64,000 bases of DNA from Thermoactinomyces sp. DSM 45892 (GCF_900107305.1 NZ_FNPL01000016.1:20987-84986), one strand, 5' to 3'; counted from the first letter of the stretch, positions 1 to 8,709 are shown. A program made the numbers and translations. The notes: generated from the sequence alone by a model not told the origin.

Positions 1-99
1 TTCTCAGATAACATTTTTCAAAATCATGATAGATCAGACGCTCAAGATTACATAAATACGGTACCGAATGGAGAAAATACACTCCAAGAACCTCTCTAA
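1..99 (+). CDS. Possible 3' end of a truncated upstream gene
   Basis: The frame beginning at base 1 stays open for 32 codons and ends with TAA at 97-99. The predicted tail is polar and rich in Asn, Asp and Gln, with no hydrophobic segment. No family is recognisable from so short a piece, and an open stretch of this length can occur by chance. No terminator was seen after it. Confidence 0.3.
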   Translation, partial: FSDNIFQNHDRSDAQDYINTVPNGENTLQEPL

Positions 100-297
100 A
101 ACTAGTATTTAGGTAATAATTCTACCAATATATGGAATAACCTTTAATCCATACTTGGTTTGTCTATCAACTATCACTCTCTCTTTTTCTATCTCTCTTC
201 ATTAAGTTATCATCTATCTTTACATACATTTTCTTATGAATCAATGACAAAAATGTAGATATTATTACCACTTCCAGACAAGAAAGGGTGAGAAATA
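100..297. other. Intergenic region upstream of corA, nothing recognised
   Basis: AT-rich sequence with no convincing promoter, riboswitch or terminator. An M-box Mg2+ riboswitch was looked for, because corA follows, and was not seen. Only the AAAGGGTG ribosome binding site of corA at its right end is clear. Confidence 0.4.
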
Positions 298-1254
298 TTG
301 ATCCGAACGATGGTTCTCACTAAGGAAGACAGACTCATTTTAGATGAGCCGATCCATGAGATTTTAGTGAGAAGGGATTTAAAATGGTACTGGATTGACT
401 TCTCAAAACCTACTATAGAGGAGCGTGATTCCCTACACTCATTCGGTTTTCATCCTTTAGCCGTAGAGGATTGCCTACATGTAAATCAGCGCCCAAAAGT
501 AGACTATTATCATAACTATCAATTCTATGTAATAAATGGTCTCTATCACAAAACATTAAAATCTCATGAAATAGGTGCCTTCTTAAGTCCGACTATGCTG
601 GTAACATACCATGCCTTAGCTCATGTTGAGATGGATGAAATATGGGGCTACCTCTCTTCTAATCAAGAAGCGCCATCGAAAGATCCAAAATGGATTTTAT
701 ATAAGATTATCGATAAAATGGTAGACGCTAGTTTTCCTCATCTTGAAAATATAGAAGAACAATTAAATCGCTTAGAAAGTAAGTCCTCTCGTTCCTATCA
801 AATTCAAACATTAATGGATGAATTATTTGTGATACGAAGAAAACTATCTCATATCCGCCACTTTGCTATTCCGATGCGAGAATTAGTAGATCGTATGATT
901 CACTCCGAAAAACAAAACCATAATGACGAAGAGCGGAGACATTACCAAGATGTCCACGATCATCTAGTGAAGCTCGCCGGTATGATCGAGGCCAGTAGGG
1001 AAATCACATCCGACATTCGGGATAACTATCTCTCGGTTAACTCCAACCGTATGAACACCGTAATGATGACCCTCACGGTTATTACAACCATCTTTATGCC
1101 CTTAACCTTTATTGCTGGAATCTACGGAATGAACTTTCATAACATGCCTGAGCTAAAATGGCAGTATGGTTATTTTATAGTTCTGGGTGTAATGGCCATT
1201 CTAGGTTTTACGATGTATCTACTATTTAAGAAAAAAGGATGGTTTGATGAATAA
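298..1254 (+). CDS. corA: CorA-family magnesium/divalent cation transporter
   Basis: Predicted Mg2+/Co2+ channel of the cytoplasmic membrane. The 318-residue protein has the family layout: a long soluble N-terminal domain, helical charged segments at about residues 130-255, then two C-terminal membrane helices. The signature YGMNF lies at about 276-280, just after the first helix, as in CorA pores. The start is TTG, chosen because AAAGGGTG lies 7 bases upstream. The last codons overlap the start of the next gene, so the two are probably co-transcribed. CorA is known for Mg2+ uptake, although some relatives carry other metals, and the substrate cannot be read from the sequence. Confidence 0.93.
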   Translation: MIRTMVLTKEDRLILDEPIHEILVRRDLKWYWIDFSKPTIEERDSLHSFGFHPLAVEDCLHVNQRPKVDYYHNYQFYVINGLYHKTLKSHEIGAFLSPTMLVTYHALAHVEMDEIWGYLSSNQEAPSKDPKWILYKIIDKMVDASFPHLENIEEQLNRLESKSSRSYQIQTLMDELFVIRRKLSHIRHFAIPMRELVDRMIHSEKQNHNDEERRHYQDVHDHLVKLAGMIEASREITSDIRDNYLSVNSNRMNTVMMTLTVITTIFMPLTFIAGIYGMNFHNMPELKWQYGYFIVLGVMAILGFTMYLLFKKKGWFDE

Positions 1255-2128
1255 ATCTAAAAAAATAGCAACCCTTGTCATGACCTTCACTGTTTGCTCA
1301 TCTATAATCATAACATCTTGTCAGTCAAAGCCGACAAGTCCCACAGAGCCATCAGAACCAAAGAAAGCAACGGCTGAAACAAGTCAAAACGAGAAGGCCA
1401 CTTCTGATGAAAATCAAATCCAAGCAATCCGAGCCCAGTTTCAAAACGCCACCCCGACCCAGTGGGGAGAGAAAATGCCCGGCATCATCTCCAAGCTTCC
1501 GACAAACGAAAAAGTAATCGCTCTCACTTTCGATGCGTGTGGGGGTAAACACGGAGATGGCTATGATGCAGAACTGATTCAATATTTACAAGAAAATCAA
1601 ATCCCAGCAACTCTCTTCTTAAATGCTCGTTGGATTCATTCCCACCCGGAGCTGACGAAACAACTCGCGAACAATCCACTATTTGAGATTGAAAATCATG
1701 GCTCCGAACATCGTCCGCTTTCTATAAATGGACGTTCTGTTTATGGAATTAAGGGAACCCAGAACCTGGAAGGAGTCATCCAAGAAGTAATCGTCAATCA
1801 TCGTCTCATTGAAAAAACGACTGGAAGAGCACCCCGATTCTTCCGTGCAGGCACTGCGTATTACGATGATGTCGCTATTCAAGTAGCTAAACGATTAGGT
1901 GAACAGATCGCTGGATTCCAGATTACAGGAGATGCAGGCGCCACCTTTAATCAAGCTCAAGTTAAAAATGCGATGTTACAAGCGAAGCCCGGATCCATCA
2001 TTCTCCTACATATGAACCAACCAAGAGGGGATACCGCAGAAGGCATAAAAGAAGCGATTCCTCTTCTAAAAGACCAAGGATATCGCTTTGTAAAAATGGA
2101 CCCATATATCCCTACTCAACCTTCATAA
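1247..2128 (+). CDS. Lipoprotein polysaccharide deacetylase (NodB-like)
   Basis: Predicted membrane-anchored carbohydrate esterase family 4 enzyme that removes N-acetyl groups from a cell-surface glycan. The N-terminus is a lipoprotein signal ending in a lipobox (IITSC), followed by a Ser/Thr/Glu-rich linker to about residue 60. The catalytic domain has TFDACGG at about residue 95, where the usual motif is TFDDG, and HGSEHRPLS at about 150, a variant of the metal-binding H-S/T-x4-H. The ATG at 1247 is preferred over the TTG three bases earlier because AAGGAT sits 5-6 bases upstream of it. The start overlaps the end of corA and the 3' end overlaps a convergent gene by 13 bases. The glycan substrate is unknown. 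Confidence 0.87.
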   Translation: MNKSKKIATLVMTFTVCSSIIITSCQSKPTSPTEPSEPKKATAETSQNEKATSDENQIQAIRAQFQNATPTQWGEKMPGIISKLPTNEKVIALTFDACGGKHGDGYDAELIQYLQENQIPATLFLNARWIHSHPELTKQLANNPLFEIENHGSEHRPLSINGRSVYGIKGTQNLEGVIQEVIVNHRLIEKTTGRAPRFFRAGTAYYDDVAIQVAKRLGEQIAGFQITGDAGATFNQAQVKNAMLQAKPGSIILLHMNQPRGDTAEGIKEAIPLLKDQGYRFVKMDPYIPTQPS

Positions 2129-2568
2129 GGGGTAACATAGATCACATATTTTTTTTGATTTTCATCCACTTCTGTCGACTGCTTTTGCCAAAAACGCCCT
2201 TGAATCAAATGTAATTCTGCTAGCAAAGATAGCAATACATCTTGTGCTGAGGAATGCTTCTGTTCTTGTACAATCGGATATTGAGTCCAATTGGGGTGAA
2301 AGTGCCGAAATTCCAATTTTACCCCTTGCCATTTGGGCTCAAATATAATCCCCTTCTCAACCACCTGTTCCTCCGGATTGTGTTGTACATAGATTGAATA
2401 AATCATCCCGTCGATCTCCGTCGATGTCTGCTCGTATACCTTATGGTCCTTCACCCAGTAATCACAAGCAAAACGGAGGAGGATCTCCTCTTTGGCGATT
2501 CTCGGATAGTGGGCAATGACAGGATACTTTTTATCAGGATCATCTAATATATATTGCAAATAATGCAC
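2116..2568 (-). CDS. Hypothetical protein, last gene of the Mn-riboswitch operon
   Basis: 150 residues, soluble, with no signal peptide or membrane helix and no family I recognise. It is rich in aromatic residues and His, and its C-terminal half alternates basic and hydrophobic residues. The GTG start has AAGGAG 9 bases upstream. It follows the DUF350 gene by 13 bases in the same direction, so it probably belongs to the terC operon. Its 3' end overlaps the convergent deacetylase gene. Confidence 0.7.
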   Translation of the reverse strand: MHYLQYILDDPDKKYPVIAHYPRIAKEEILLRFACDYWVKDHKVYEQTSTEIDGMIYSIYVQHNPEEQVVEKGIIFEPKWQGVKLEFRHFHPNWTQYPIVQEQKHSSAQDVLLSLLAELHLIQGRFWQKQSTEVDENQKKYVIYVTPYEG

Positions 2569-2581
2569 GAGAAAGCTCTCC

Positions 2582-3016
2582 TTAATAGTAGATCGAAGCC
2601 GCTAAAATTAAGCTACTAATGAGACTGATTCGCGAAGAAAAGATCGCTATCGAAACATTTCCCTTCGGAATCTCTTTAATCACGCTGAAAGGAGTGATGA
2701 GATGAAAAAGATAGAAAACCAATACCTGAAAGACAACCCCAATCACACCCCAGATTATGAAATCAACTATATTTTGGGCACTTAAAATTGCTGAAGCTAA
2801 TACAATGGTCAATCCCAAAATCTTGCCACTCAAATCATAGGCTGCCGCTTTACCCGCCGCGACTTTACTTGCATCATCCATCTGGGAAGCTTCTTTCAGC
2901 ATCTGAAATTCTGGGTACGGTGTTGTTACGGCAAAAACAACTACTCCTAATACTAAAATAGGGATGGAAATCCCTAAATAAGTAAAAAAATTAATAAATG
3001 CATCCCACTGCGTCAT
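2582..3016 (-). CDS. DUF350 membrane protein (YjfL-like)
   Basis: About 144 residues with four hydrophobic segments, at roughly 10-30, 65-85, 87-110 and 120-142. A polar loop lies between the first two. This is the layout of the DUF350/YjfL family, whose biochemical role is unknown. The ATG at 3016 is 9 bases after AAGGAGG; the ATG at 3022 is only 3 bases after it. The gene lies 14 bases downstream of the glutathionylspermidine-synthase-like gene. The same pairing of DUF350 with a YgiC/YjfC-type enzyme is known in enterobacteria, which supports both calls. Confidence 0.82.
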   Translation of the reverse strand: MTQWDAFINFFTYLGISIPILVLGVVVFAVTTPYPEFQMLKEASQMDDASKVAAGKAAAYDLSGKILGLTIVLASAILSAQNIVDFIIWGVIGVVFQVLVFYLFHLITPFSVIKEIPKGNVSIAIFSSRISLISSLILAASIYY

Positions 3017-3030
3017 AACCATTAGCCTCC

Positions 3031-4272
3031 TTATTTATAGCCAAATGGAAGATAGTAAGCTAAATTACCTGTAATCTCCCGATCCAAGCGAGTCACCAAG
3101 GCAGAAGCTTGCCCTCCCACATAAAAGCAGCCCCATAACAACTTCCCACGATAAGGGCCTTTCAGTGTCTCTACATCCATAGTAGGTAGTTCTGCCAACT
3201 CCTGATAAACCATCATTTGGTCCTTATACTCGCCTTCTCCATCTTTAGCTATAATCTTATCCTCAGCCGAATATAAGGTGACTGCTCCACCTTCCCGGCC
3301 TAGGATCGGTTTTTTTACGTACGGTCTTTCACCGCTAAATTCATTATCTAAATAAGTAGGTAAAAAATAAGTTTCAATCACTTCATGCTCTTCAGGGGTA
3401 AAAAATTGATTTTGCTCATGTAATGACCATATAAGTGCCTGGATCGCCTTTGTCTGAGCTACAAAGGCAGATGGTGGGTTAATCATCGCCAATCGCTTTC
3501 CCGCTACTAATTGAAGAATATGTTCCCCAATCGGATAGCCCTGTTCCGTCTGATCTTTCGCAAAAAATTCACCTGCATGTAATCGATACAAAACATCAAC
3601 AGGAATCCAATTTCCTTCATCCATGTAACATAACGTATGATCATCAAGTGAAATTCCTAATTGCGAAAGCGGGATAAAGCGGCCGCCAATCCCACCGTGT
3701 CTCATGAGGAACTTAGCTGTTCCCTCATCCTCTGCATGACCGCCAATCGAGGTAAACACCTTTGTATCGATGTCATATCCGGATTCCTGATAGGCTGTTA
3801 CCGTTTGCTGAAAAGCTTTTTTAATATGAGCTTCCATGCCGTGATTCGGATTCTCCATTCCAAAAAAACGGCAAACTTGTTCATTCACATAGTAAGCCTC
3901 TACCACACTCGTTGGTGTATCGCTATTAAACTCCATCATCTTAATACCTTGAGGGGTACATGCAAAATCAAACCTACCAATCGTAGTGACAAACGAAAGT
4001 GGTAAAGTCGTATGACAAAATGGAAGAGCCTCACGAGGAATCCCTAGTTCACTGAGTAATGGATCAAAACCTTGTTGAAGAAAGCGGGTCAGCCGTCCGT
4101 AGAGATCCCCAATGCGCTGAGTTGCCACGCGAATCTCATCGACAAATGACTCTGTTATAGCCACACATTGTCCTAATGCATACTCTTGTCCTTGCGTGAG
4201 GTCCCAATTAAATATACCTTGTTCACGAATAGGCGTGTACATTTGTTCTCGAGTTTGATTATATTTGCTCAT
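3031..4272 (-). CDS. Glutathionylspermidine synthase-like ATP-grasp protein (YgiC/YjfC)
   Basis: 413 residues, the full length of the C-terminal ATP-grasp domain family of glutathionylspermidine synthase, without the amidase half. Visible family features include GRFDFACTPQGIKMMEFNSD at about 125-144, PYVKKPILGREGG at about 320-332 (ATP-grasp lysines and Gly-rich loop), and the C-terminal GNLAYYLPFGYK. These enzymes form an amide bond between an amine and a peptide carboxylate, but glutathionylspermidine itself is not expected in Firmicutes, so the true substrate is unknown. It lies between a small lipoprotein gene and a DUF350 gene, 16 bases and 14 bases away, as in the E. coli yjfCLM-type arrangement. 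Confidence 0.85.
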   Translation of the reverse strand: MSKYNQTREQMYTPIREQGIFNWDLTQGQEYALGQCVAITESFVDEIRVATQRIGDLYGRLTRFLQQGFDPLLSELGIPREALPFCHTTLPLSFVTTIGRFDFACTPQGIKMMEFNSDTPTSVVEAYYVNEQVCRFFGMENPNHGMEAHIKKAFQQTVTAYQESGYDIDTKVFTSIGGHAEDEGTAKFLMRHGGIGGRFIPLSQLGISLDDHTLCYMDEGNWIPVDVLYRLHAGEFFAKDQTEQGYPIGEHILQLVAGKRLAMINPPSAFVAQTKAIQALIWSLHEQNQFFTPEEHEVIETYFLPTYLDNEFSGERPYVKKPILGREGGAVTLYSAEDKIIAKDGEGEYKDQMMVYQELAELPTMDVETLKGPYRGKLLWGCFYVGGQASALVTRLDREITGNLAYYLPFGYK

Positions 4273-4288
4273 AATCTATCGTTCCACC

Positions 4289-4525
4289 CTAACCCCCCGA
4301 ACTAGATGAAACAGAGCTATCGTCATATTTTACATACCCCACTTTTTTTCCATCCTTAATGAGGTAAGAGTTAGGATTATACGTACTCCCATCATCATCA
4401 CAAAATTTATCTGAGTCTAGGTCTTCACAAAATTCCACATCGCTTCCACTACTACATCCCGAAAGCGGGACCATGGCCACAGAAGCAAAAAACAGACCTA
4501 TTAATTTGGCTGTTCTGCTTTTCAT
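4289..4525 (-). CDS. Small secreted lipoprotein
   Basis: 78 residues: a basic start, hydrophobic stretch and lipobox LSGC, then a short acidic mature part. The mature part has two further Cys (FCEDLDSDKFC), a GYVKYDD segment and a Ser/Gly tail. The ATG at 4525 is chosen because AGGGGGG lies just upstream; an earlier in-frame GTG has no ribosome binding site. It lies between terC and the ATP-grasp gene. Its position matches the DUF1190-type lipoproteins (YgiB/YjfM) that accompany YgiC/YjfC in enterobacteria, but sequence similarity to that family is not obvious. Confidence 0.75.
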   Translation of the reverse strand: MKSRTAKLIGLFFASVAMVPLSGCSSGSDVEFCEDLDSDKFCDDDGSTYNPNSYLIKDGKKVGYVKYDDSSVSSSSGG

Positions 4526-4577
4526 CCCATCCCCCCTATAATACTTACGTATCGAATCCACTATTACTAAGCATTTA

Positions 4578-5267
4578 CTATGAGGTTTGTACCCCGTCTG
4601 ATGCTTTTTTACTCTTCTGATTCTGCAGATATCCTAAAGCCAAAACACCGAGTACAGCTAATACTTGAACTCCGTAGCTAAGTAGAGAGCCTTCCGGGAA
4701 GTACGGTTTCATAAATTTCTCTCCTGTAAGCATGCCTCCAGCTGTCCAAGCTACTACACCAGATCCCACATATAAGATCCATGGAAAGCGATCCATTAGG
4801 CGAAGAAATAGGGTGCTTCCCCATACAATAATCGGAATACTAATAACCAAACCTAAGATAACTAACAGATAATTACCGTGAGCCACACCCGCTACTGCCA
4901 ATACGTTATCTAATCCCATCACCGTATCTGCGATCACAATCGTTTGAATCGCTTGGAATACTGTTCTCTTAGCTTCAATCTCATGACCTTTTCCATCCAC
5001 TAATAACTTGTATGCAATCCATAACAATAAAACACCACCGATCAATAATAGACCCGGGATTTTGAGCAACCATACTACCGCTGATGTCGCTATAACCCTC
5101 ATGACAATCGCGCCTACAGTCCCCCAAAATATAACCGTTTTTTGTTGCTCTTTTGGAAGGTTTCTTGCTGCTAATCCAATGACAATTGCGTTATCCCCTG
5201 CTAATACGAGATCGATGATCACAATTGATATAAGTGCTGTTAAAAACTCTGTTGTAAATAAATCCAT
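4578..5267 (-). CDS. TerC-family integral membrane protein, probable manganese exporter
   Basis: 229 residues with about seven hydrophobic helices. The family hallmarks are the two acidic intramembrane motifs DLVLAGDNAIVIG (about 20-32) and ADTVMGLDNVLAVAG (about 113-127). Firmicute TerC proteins such as YkoY and YceF/MeeF export Mn2+ and help metallate secreted enzymes (established knowledge). The riboswitch directly upstream is of the Mn2+-sensing yybP-ykoY class, which strongly supports this role. It is the first gene of a five-gene minus-strand operon; no terminator is visible between it and the next genes. Confidence 0.92.
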   Translation of the reverse strand: MDLFTTEFLTALISIVIIDLVLAGDNAIVIGLAARNLPKEQQKTVIFWGTVGAIVMRVIATSAVVWLLKIPGLLLIGGVLLLWIAYKLLVDGKGHEIEAKRTVFQAIQTIVIADTVMGLDNVLAVAGVAHGNYLLVILGLVISIPIIVWGSTLFLRLMDRFPWILYVGSGVVAWTAGGMLTGEKFMKPYFPEGSLLSYGVQVLAVLGVLALGYLQNQKSKKASDGVQTS

Positions 5268-5304
5268 GTAAACCTTCTCCTTTTTTGTTCGAAATTACGT
5301 AACC

Positions 5305-5358
5305 ACAAGAAAAGACCTTTACCCTAAAAGGAAAAATCCAAATAGGATAAAGGTCTTG
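5305..5358 (-). terminator. Riboswitch-controlled intrinsic terminator upstream of terC
   Basis: Read on the minus strand, AAGACCTTTATCC (from 5358) pairs with GGGTAAAGGTCTT (to 5312) and is followed by TTCTT. The 5' arm contains the GACCTTT that closes helix P1 of the riboswitch, so P1 formation and termination are mutually exclusive. Confidence 0.85.
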
Positions 5359-5437
5359 CTAACAACGATTACGTTGCCAACAAAGCCGGGGAATTCTCCC
5401 GTAATGACGACTTTGTTGTAACAGCTACTCCCCTTTA
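5349..5437 (-). promoter_or_regulatory. yybP-ykoY manganese riboswitch
   Basis: The minus strand shows the consensus blocks of this class. AAAGGGGAGTAGC is at the 5' end (5437-5425), CCCCGGC is in the first internal loop, TTTGTTGGCAAC follows, and GACCTTT at 5355-5349 closes P1. The class binds Mn2+ and turns on Mn export genes. Here Mn2+ binding would stabilise P1 and prevent the overlapping terminator, allowing terC and the genes behind it to be expressed. Confidence 0.92.
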
Positions 5438-5531
5438 AACGTACATATATGGCATTTGTTACTTCCATCATAATCGAGGAATCAAAATGCTGTCAATGAG
5501 TATTTCTTGTAAAAGATAACACGAAATTCTA

Positions 5532-6350
5532 TTAGTACAACCGTTTTTTCTTATTAACCCTTTTTCGATCTTGAAACCCTTCGGGATTCACTTTTTCCCG
5601 AGTAGCACTAGGCTCTTGAAATTCCTTGCTTTGACGACGATCTGGAGTGACCGGAGCCATCTTCACTGTCTCCATCGCTTCTACCACCGGAGCCTGCATA
5701 GAGGAATCCGTTTCCTCAGTAGAATCTACTCCTAGTAGGTTTTGTTTATACAATCGTCTCGTAATCGCTTTAGAATGAGTAGAAGACGATACATCTTGAT
5801 CCTGTTCTAGCTCTGACTCAGGTTTCACAACAGAATGGGAGGCAGTAGGTTCCTTCCTTGCAAAACGACGGCGGGCAAATGGTTGAGTGTGTGTTAAAAA
5901 CTCATCTTCATGATGATCATTCTGTTCATTTTCTTTCTTGTCATCTTCCAGAAGAGTGCTCTGCGCATGTTGCTCTCTTCGACTTCTCCATGACGATGGT
6001 TGACCAAATTCTGCTTTTTCTACTTCTTTTTTCCTTACTAGTTTATGTTCAATTAATGAGGATGCTACATGCTCTTTATTTACAAATTCTTCCTGATCCT
6101 CATCCACTTGGTCTGTCTCTGATAAGTACTGTGCTTGTTGGCGTTTTCGTTCACGTCTACGAGTGCTCCGACGCACTTTTTCTACTGATATACTGGAAGT
6201 TTCGTATTGCTCATCTTCTGGAAAGAATTGATTCAGCTCTTCCAATTCCTTGGCACGCTTTTTCCCGATGATGATACTAATTCCAGCAATCATAATAATG
6301 ATGATTACGCCAAGACCAATCCAAAGCATTGGTCCGCTAAAAAAAGACAT
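5532..6350 (-). CDS. Membrane-anchored, highly charged protein of unknown function
   Basis: 272 residues: one N-terminal membrane helix (about 5-27), then a hydrophilic tail of about 240 residues. The tail is dominated by Glu, Asp, Arg, Lys, Gln and Ser and has several Arg clusters such as RRSTRRRERKR and FARRRFARK. No fold or family is recognised, and much of the tail is probably disordered. The ATG at 6350 is chosen because GGAGG lies 7 bases upstream; an earlier in-frame start lacks this. The gene starts 20 bases after the enoyl-CoA hydratase, in the same direction, and may share its transcript. Confidence 0.7.
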   Translation of the reverse strand: MSFFSGPMLWIGLGVIIIIMIAGISIIIGKKRAKELEELNQFFPEDEQYETSSISVEKVRRSTRRRERKRQQAQYLSETDQVDEDQEEFVNKEHVASSLIEHKLVRKKEVEKAEFGQPSSWRSRREQHAQSTLLEDDKKENEQNDHHEDEFLTHTQPFARRRFARKEPTASHSVVKPESELEQDQDVSSSTHSKAITRRLYKQNLLGVDSTEETDSSMQAPVVEAMETVKMAPVTPDRRQSKEFQEPSATREKVNPEGFQDRKRVNKKKRLY

Positions 6351-6370
6351 AACGAAACCTCCATTGATCA

Positions 6371-7162
6371 TTAATTTCCTTTAAAATGAGGACGACGTTT
6401 TTCGATAAACGCATCCATCCCTTCCATCCGGTCCTGGGAGTGGAAAGTGAGTCCGAAATAGGAGGCCTCCATACGCAAACCACTCTTGAGGTCTACATCC
6501 ACACCATTATGAATGGCTTTCTTTATAAAATGAAGTGCTAGTGGAGCCTGTTTTGATAGCTGGTCAGCTAGACTTTTCGCTTCATCCATTAGTTGGTCAG
6601 CAGGCACCACTTTCTGTACAAGTCCGAGTTGATAAGCTTCTTGCGCAGAAATACGGTCTCCTGTCATGCAGAGATACTTCGCATGATTCCGCCCAATCGC
6701 GCGAGCAAGGCGTTGTGTACCTCCATAACCGGGAATTACACCTAGATTAATCTCAGGTTGGCCAAATGAAGCTTGATCTGATGCTAGTATCATATCTCCA
6801 CACATAGCAAGTTCGCAACCTCCACCTAGAGCAAAACCATTAATTGCCATAATAACCGGCTTGGTTAGGTCCTCTATTTTTTGGAAAATAGCTTGCCCCC
6901 GTAATGCTTTCTGCTCTGCTTCAATCGATGTTTCGATCTGACGCAGCTCTGTAATATCCGCACCTGCTACAAATGCCTTCCCACCCGCACCAGTTATAAT
7001 AACCGCGCGAACGGACTCTTCTTCCTGAATCCAAGTGATAACCTGATCCAATTCCTCTAACAACTCTACGTTAAGTGCATTTAATACTTTCGGACGATTT
7101 AAGGTGACCATTACCGTTCCATCTGATTGCTCTACCAATAAATGTTTATATGTCTCCACCAT
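6371..7162 (-). CDS. Enoyl-CoA hydratase / crotonase family protein
   Basis: 263 residues with the crotonase fold. AFVAGADITEL (about 60-70) forms the CoA/oxyanion-hole region. ALGGGCELAMCGD carries the first catalytic Glu and GQPEINLGVIPGYGG the second. Both acids of true hydratases are present, so hydration of 2-enoyl-CoA in fatty-acid beta-oxidation (or a butanoyl-CoA pathway) is likely. The ATG at 7162 follows AAGGGTGG with 7 bases of spacing; a start further upstream lacks a site. A sigma-A-like promoter and a possible FadR-like box lie about 100 bases upstream. The physiological acyl substrate cannot be told. Confidence 0.9.
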   Translation of the reverse strand: MVETYKHLLVEQSDGTVMVTLNRPKVLNALNVELLEELDQVITWIQEEESVRAVIITGAGGKAFVAGADITELRQIETSIEAEQKALRGQAIFQKIEDLTKPVIMAINGFALGGGCELAMCGDMILASDQASFGQPEINLGVIPGYGGTQRLARAIGRNHAKYLCMTGDRISAQEAYQLGLVQKVVPADQLMDEAKSLADQLSKQAPLALHFIKKAIHNGVDVDLKSGLRMEASYFGLTFHSQDRMEGMDAFIEKRRPHFKGN

Positions 7163-7264
7163 ATAAATCCACCCTTCTCCATCTTTCCCTATCATGCTTC
7201 ATTCATCGCTTTCAAACAAGGGGTCTTTCCATTAGTTCAAGAAAGAGAAATATTCTCCTCCTTG

Positions 7265-7293
7265 ATTATACAAAACGAACGTTTCATTCATAA
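7265..7293 (-). promoter_or_regulatory. Candidate promoter with possible FadR-like operator
   Basis: On the minus strand TTATGA, 17 bases and TATAAT give a reasonable sigma-A promoter for the hydratase gene. Between the boxes lies ATGAATGAAACGTTCGTTTT (7291-7272). Its left half matches the ATGAATGA half-site of Bacillus FadR boxes, while the right half matches only partly. Confidence 0.4.
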
Positions 7294-7379
7294 AAATATA
7301 AAAATTGGAAAATGTTTTCATCTATCTAGGCCACCTGCTACAAGCCTCCTATATTGTAACATTTAGCTGGGGGAAATGA

Positions 7380-7412
7380 AATCAAAGCGACCCAATTGTA
7401 AACTGGCCGCTT
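7380..7412 (-). terminator. Weak intrinsic terminator after prfB
   Basis: AAGCGGCC pairs with GGTCGCTT (minus strand, one G-U pair), followed by TGATTTCATTT. The stem starts 14 bases after the prfB stop codon. The U tract is interrupted. Confidence 0.5.
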
Positions 7413-7426
7413 CGATCAAGTTAACA

Positions 7427-8528
7427 TTATTTCATTTTGCTACGAAGATATCCTTCGATAAAAGAGGTGATGTCTCCGTCCATAACCGCTTGAACATTCC
7501 CCATCTCCACCGAGGTGCGGTGATCTTTTACCATACTATAGGGGTGGAATACATACGAACGAATTTGGCTTCCCCATCCAATCTCTGCTTGCTCCCCTTT
7601 TATGGCATTCATCTCTTTTTGTTGCTCTTCTAGCTGTCTTTCATATAAACGTGCTTTCAGGATCTTCATCGCTCGTTCACGGTTCTTAATTTGCGAGCGC
7701 TCCGATTGACAAGTTACCACCACATTGGTAGGAACATGAGTGATCCGAACAGCAGAGTCCGTTGTATTTACATGCTGACCCCCTGCTCCGCTAGATCGAT
7801 AGGTGTCGATCTTGAGATCTTCTGTACGAATCTCGATTTCAATATCATTATCTACCTCAGGCATAACGTTACAAGAAGCAAAAGATGTATGACGACGTCC
7901 AGAAGAGTCGAATGGACTAATCCGCACTAAGCGATGGACCCCTTTTTCTGCTTTTAGATAGCCGTATGCGTTTACCCCTTTGATGAGTAAGGTAACACTT
8001 TTCACCCCAGCCTCATCTCCAGGCAAATAATCGAGGGTTTCCACTTTATATCCATTTCGTTCGGACCATCGGGTGTACATGCGCAACAACATCTCAGCCC
8101 AATCCTGAGACTCTGTCCCACCCGCTCCCGGATGAAGTTCTAAGATGGCCGAATTTCGATCATATGGCTCACTCAGCATCATGTGAAGTTCAAAGGCATC
8201 AACATCTTTGACAAGTTGCCGAATGGCCTTCTTCTGTTCTTCTAACAAATCTTCATCTTGTTCTTCTACAATTAATTCTAACATCATGTTTTGCTCTTCA
8301 AGCGCTTCATCAAGGGATGTGATTTGCTCCACTTGTTCCTTCAGTGATTTCATCTCATCGATTACTTTTTGTGCAGCCTGCTGGTCATTCCAAAAAGCCG
8401 CGTCTGTCATTTGGGTTTCTAGTTCTTGTAGCCGTTCTTTTTTTTGATCTAGGTCAAAGAGACCCCCGAATGTCCGCCAGTCGTTTGGCTGTATTCTGGA
8501 GCTCGTGTCTGATTTCTGATAAATCCAA
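7427..8528 (-). CDS. prfB: Peptide chain release factor 2 (programmed +1 frameshift)
   Basis: RF2 recognises UAA and UGA and triggers peptide release at the ribosome. The reading frame is in two parts. It starts at TTG 8528 (GAGGTG 6 bases upstream) and runs 24 codons to an in-frame TGA at 8456-8454. Decoding then shifts +1 at CTTTGAC (8459-8453) and continues to TAA at 7427. An SD-like GGGGG lies just before the slip site. Visible motifs are the codon-reading SPF in [15 protein letters not shown] and the catalytic GGQ in [13 protein letters not shown]. The shift lets RF2 level control its own synthesis. It lies downstream of secA, as in Bacillus. Confidence 0.96.
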
Positions 8529-8639
8529 AGCTCTCACCTCTTATGGTTGGTTCGTTTAGTTTGTTACAAGGGGATACACTGCTCCTAATCCATTCTGTAC
8601 TGGTTTCAAGTAGTAGCTTTCTTTGCAACATGTATGTCC

Positions 8640-8645
8640 ATTATA
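8640..8645 (-). promoter_or_regulatory. Candidate -10 box for prfB
   Basis: TATAAT on the minus strand about 110 bases upstream of the prfB start and downstream of the secA terminator. No good -35 box is visible, so this is only a candidate. Confidence 0.3.
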
Positions 8646-8683
8646 ACGTATACGAGCAAGAAAACACATGATGCCAGTAGGAT

Positions 8684-8709
8684 GGAGAAAAGGTAGCGCA
8701 GTGGCTACC
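8684..8709 (-). terminator. Intrinsic terminator after secA
   Basis: Minus strand GGTAGC-CACTGC-GCTACC followed by TTTTCTCC, starting about 20 bases after the secA stop. Confidence 0.8.

Noticed and set aside
100..297. M-box magnesium riboswitch before corA
   Set aside because: No conserved M-box blocks and no terminator or sequestering helix were found.
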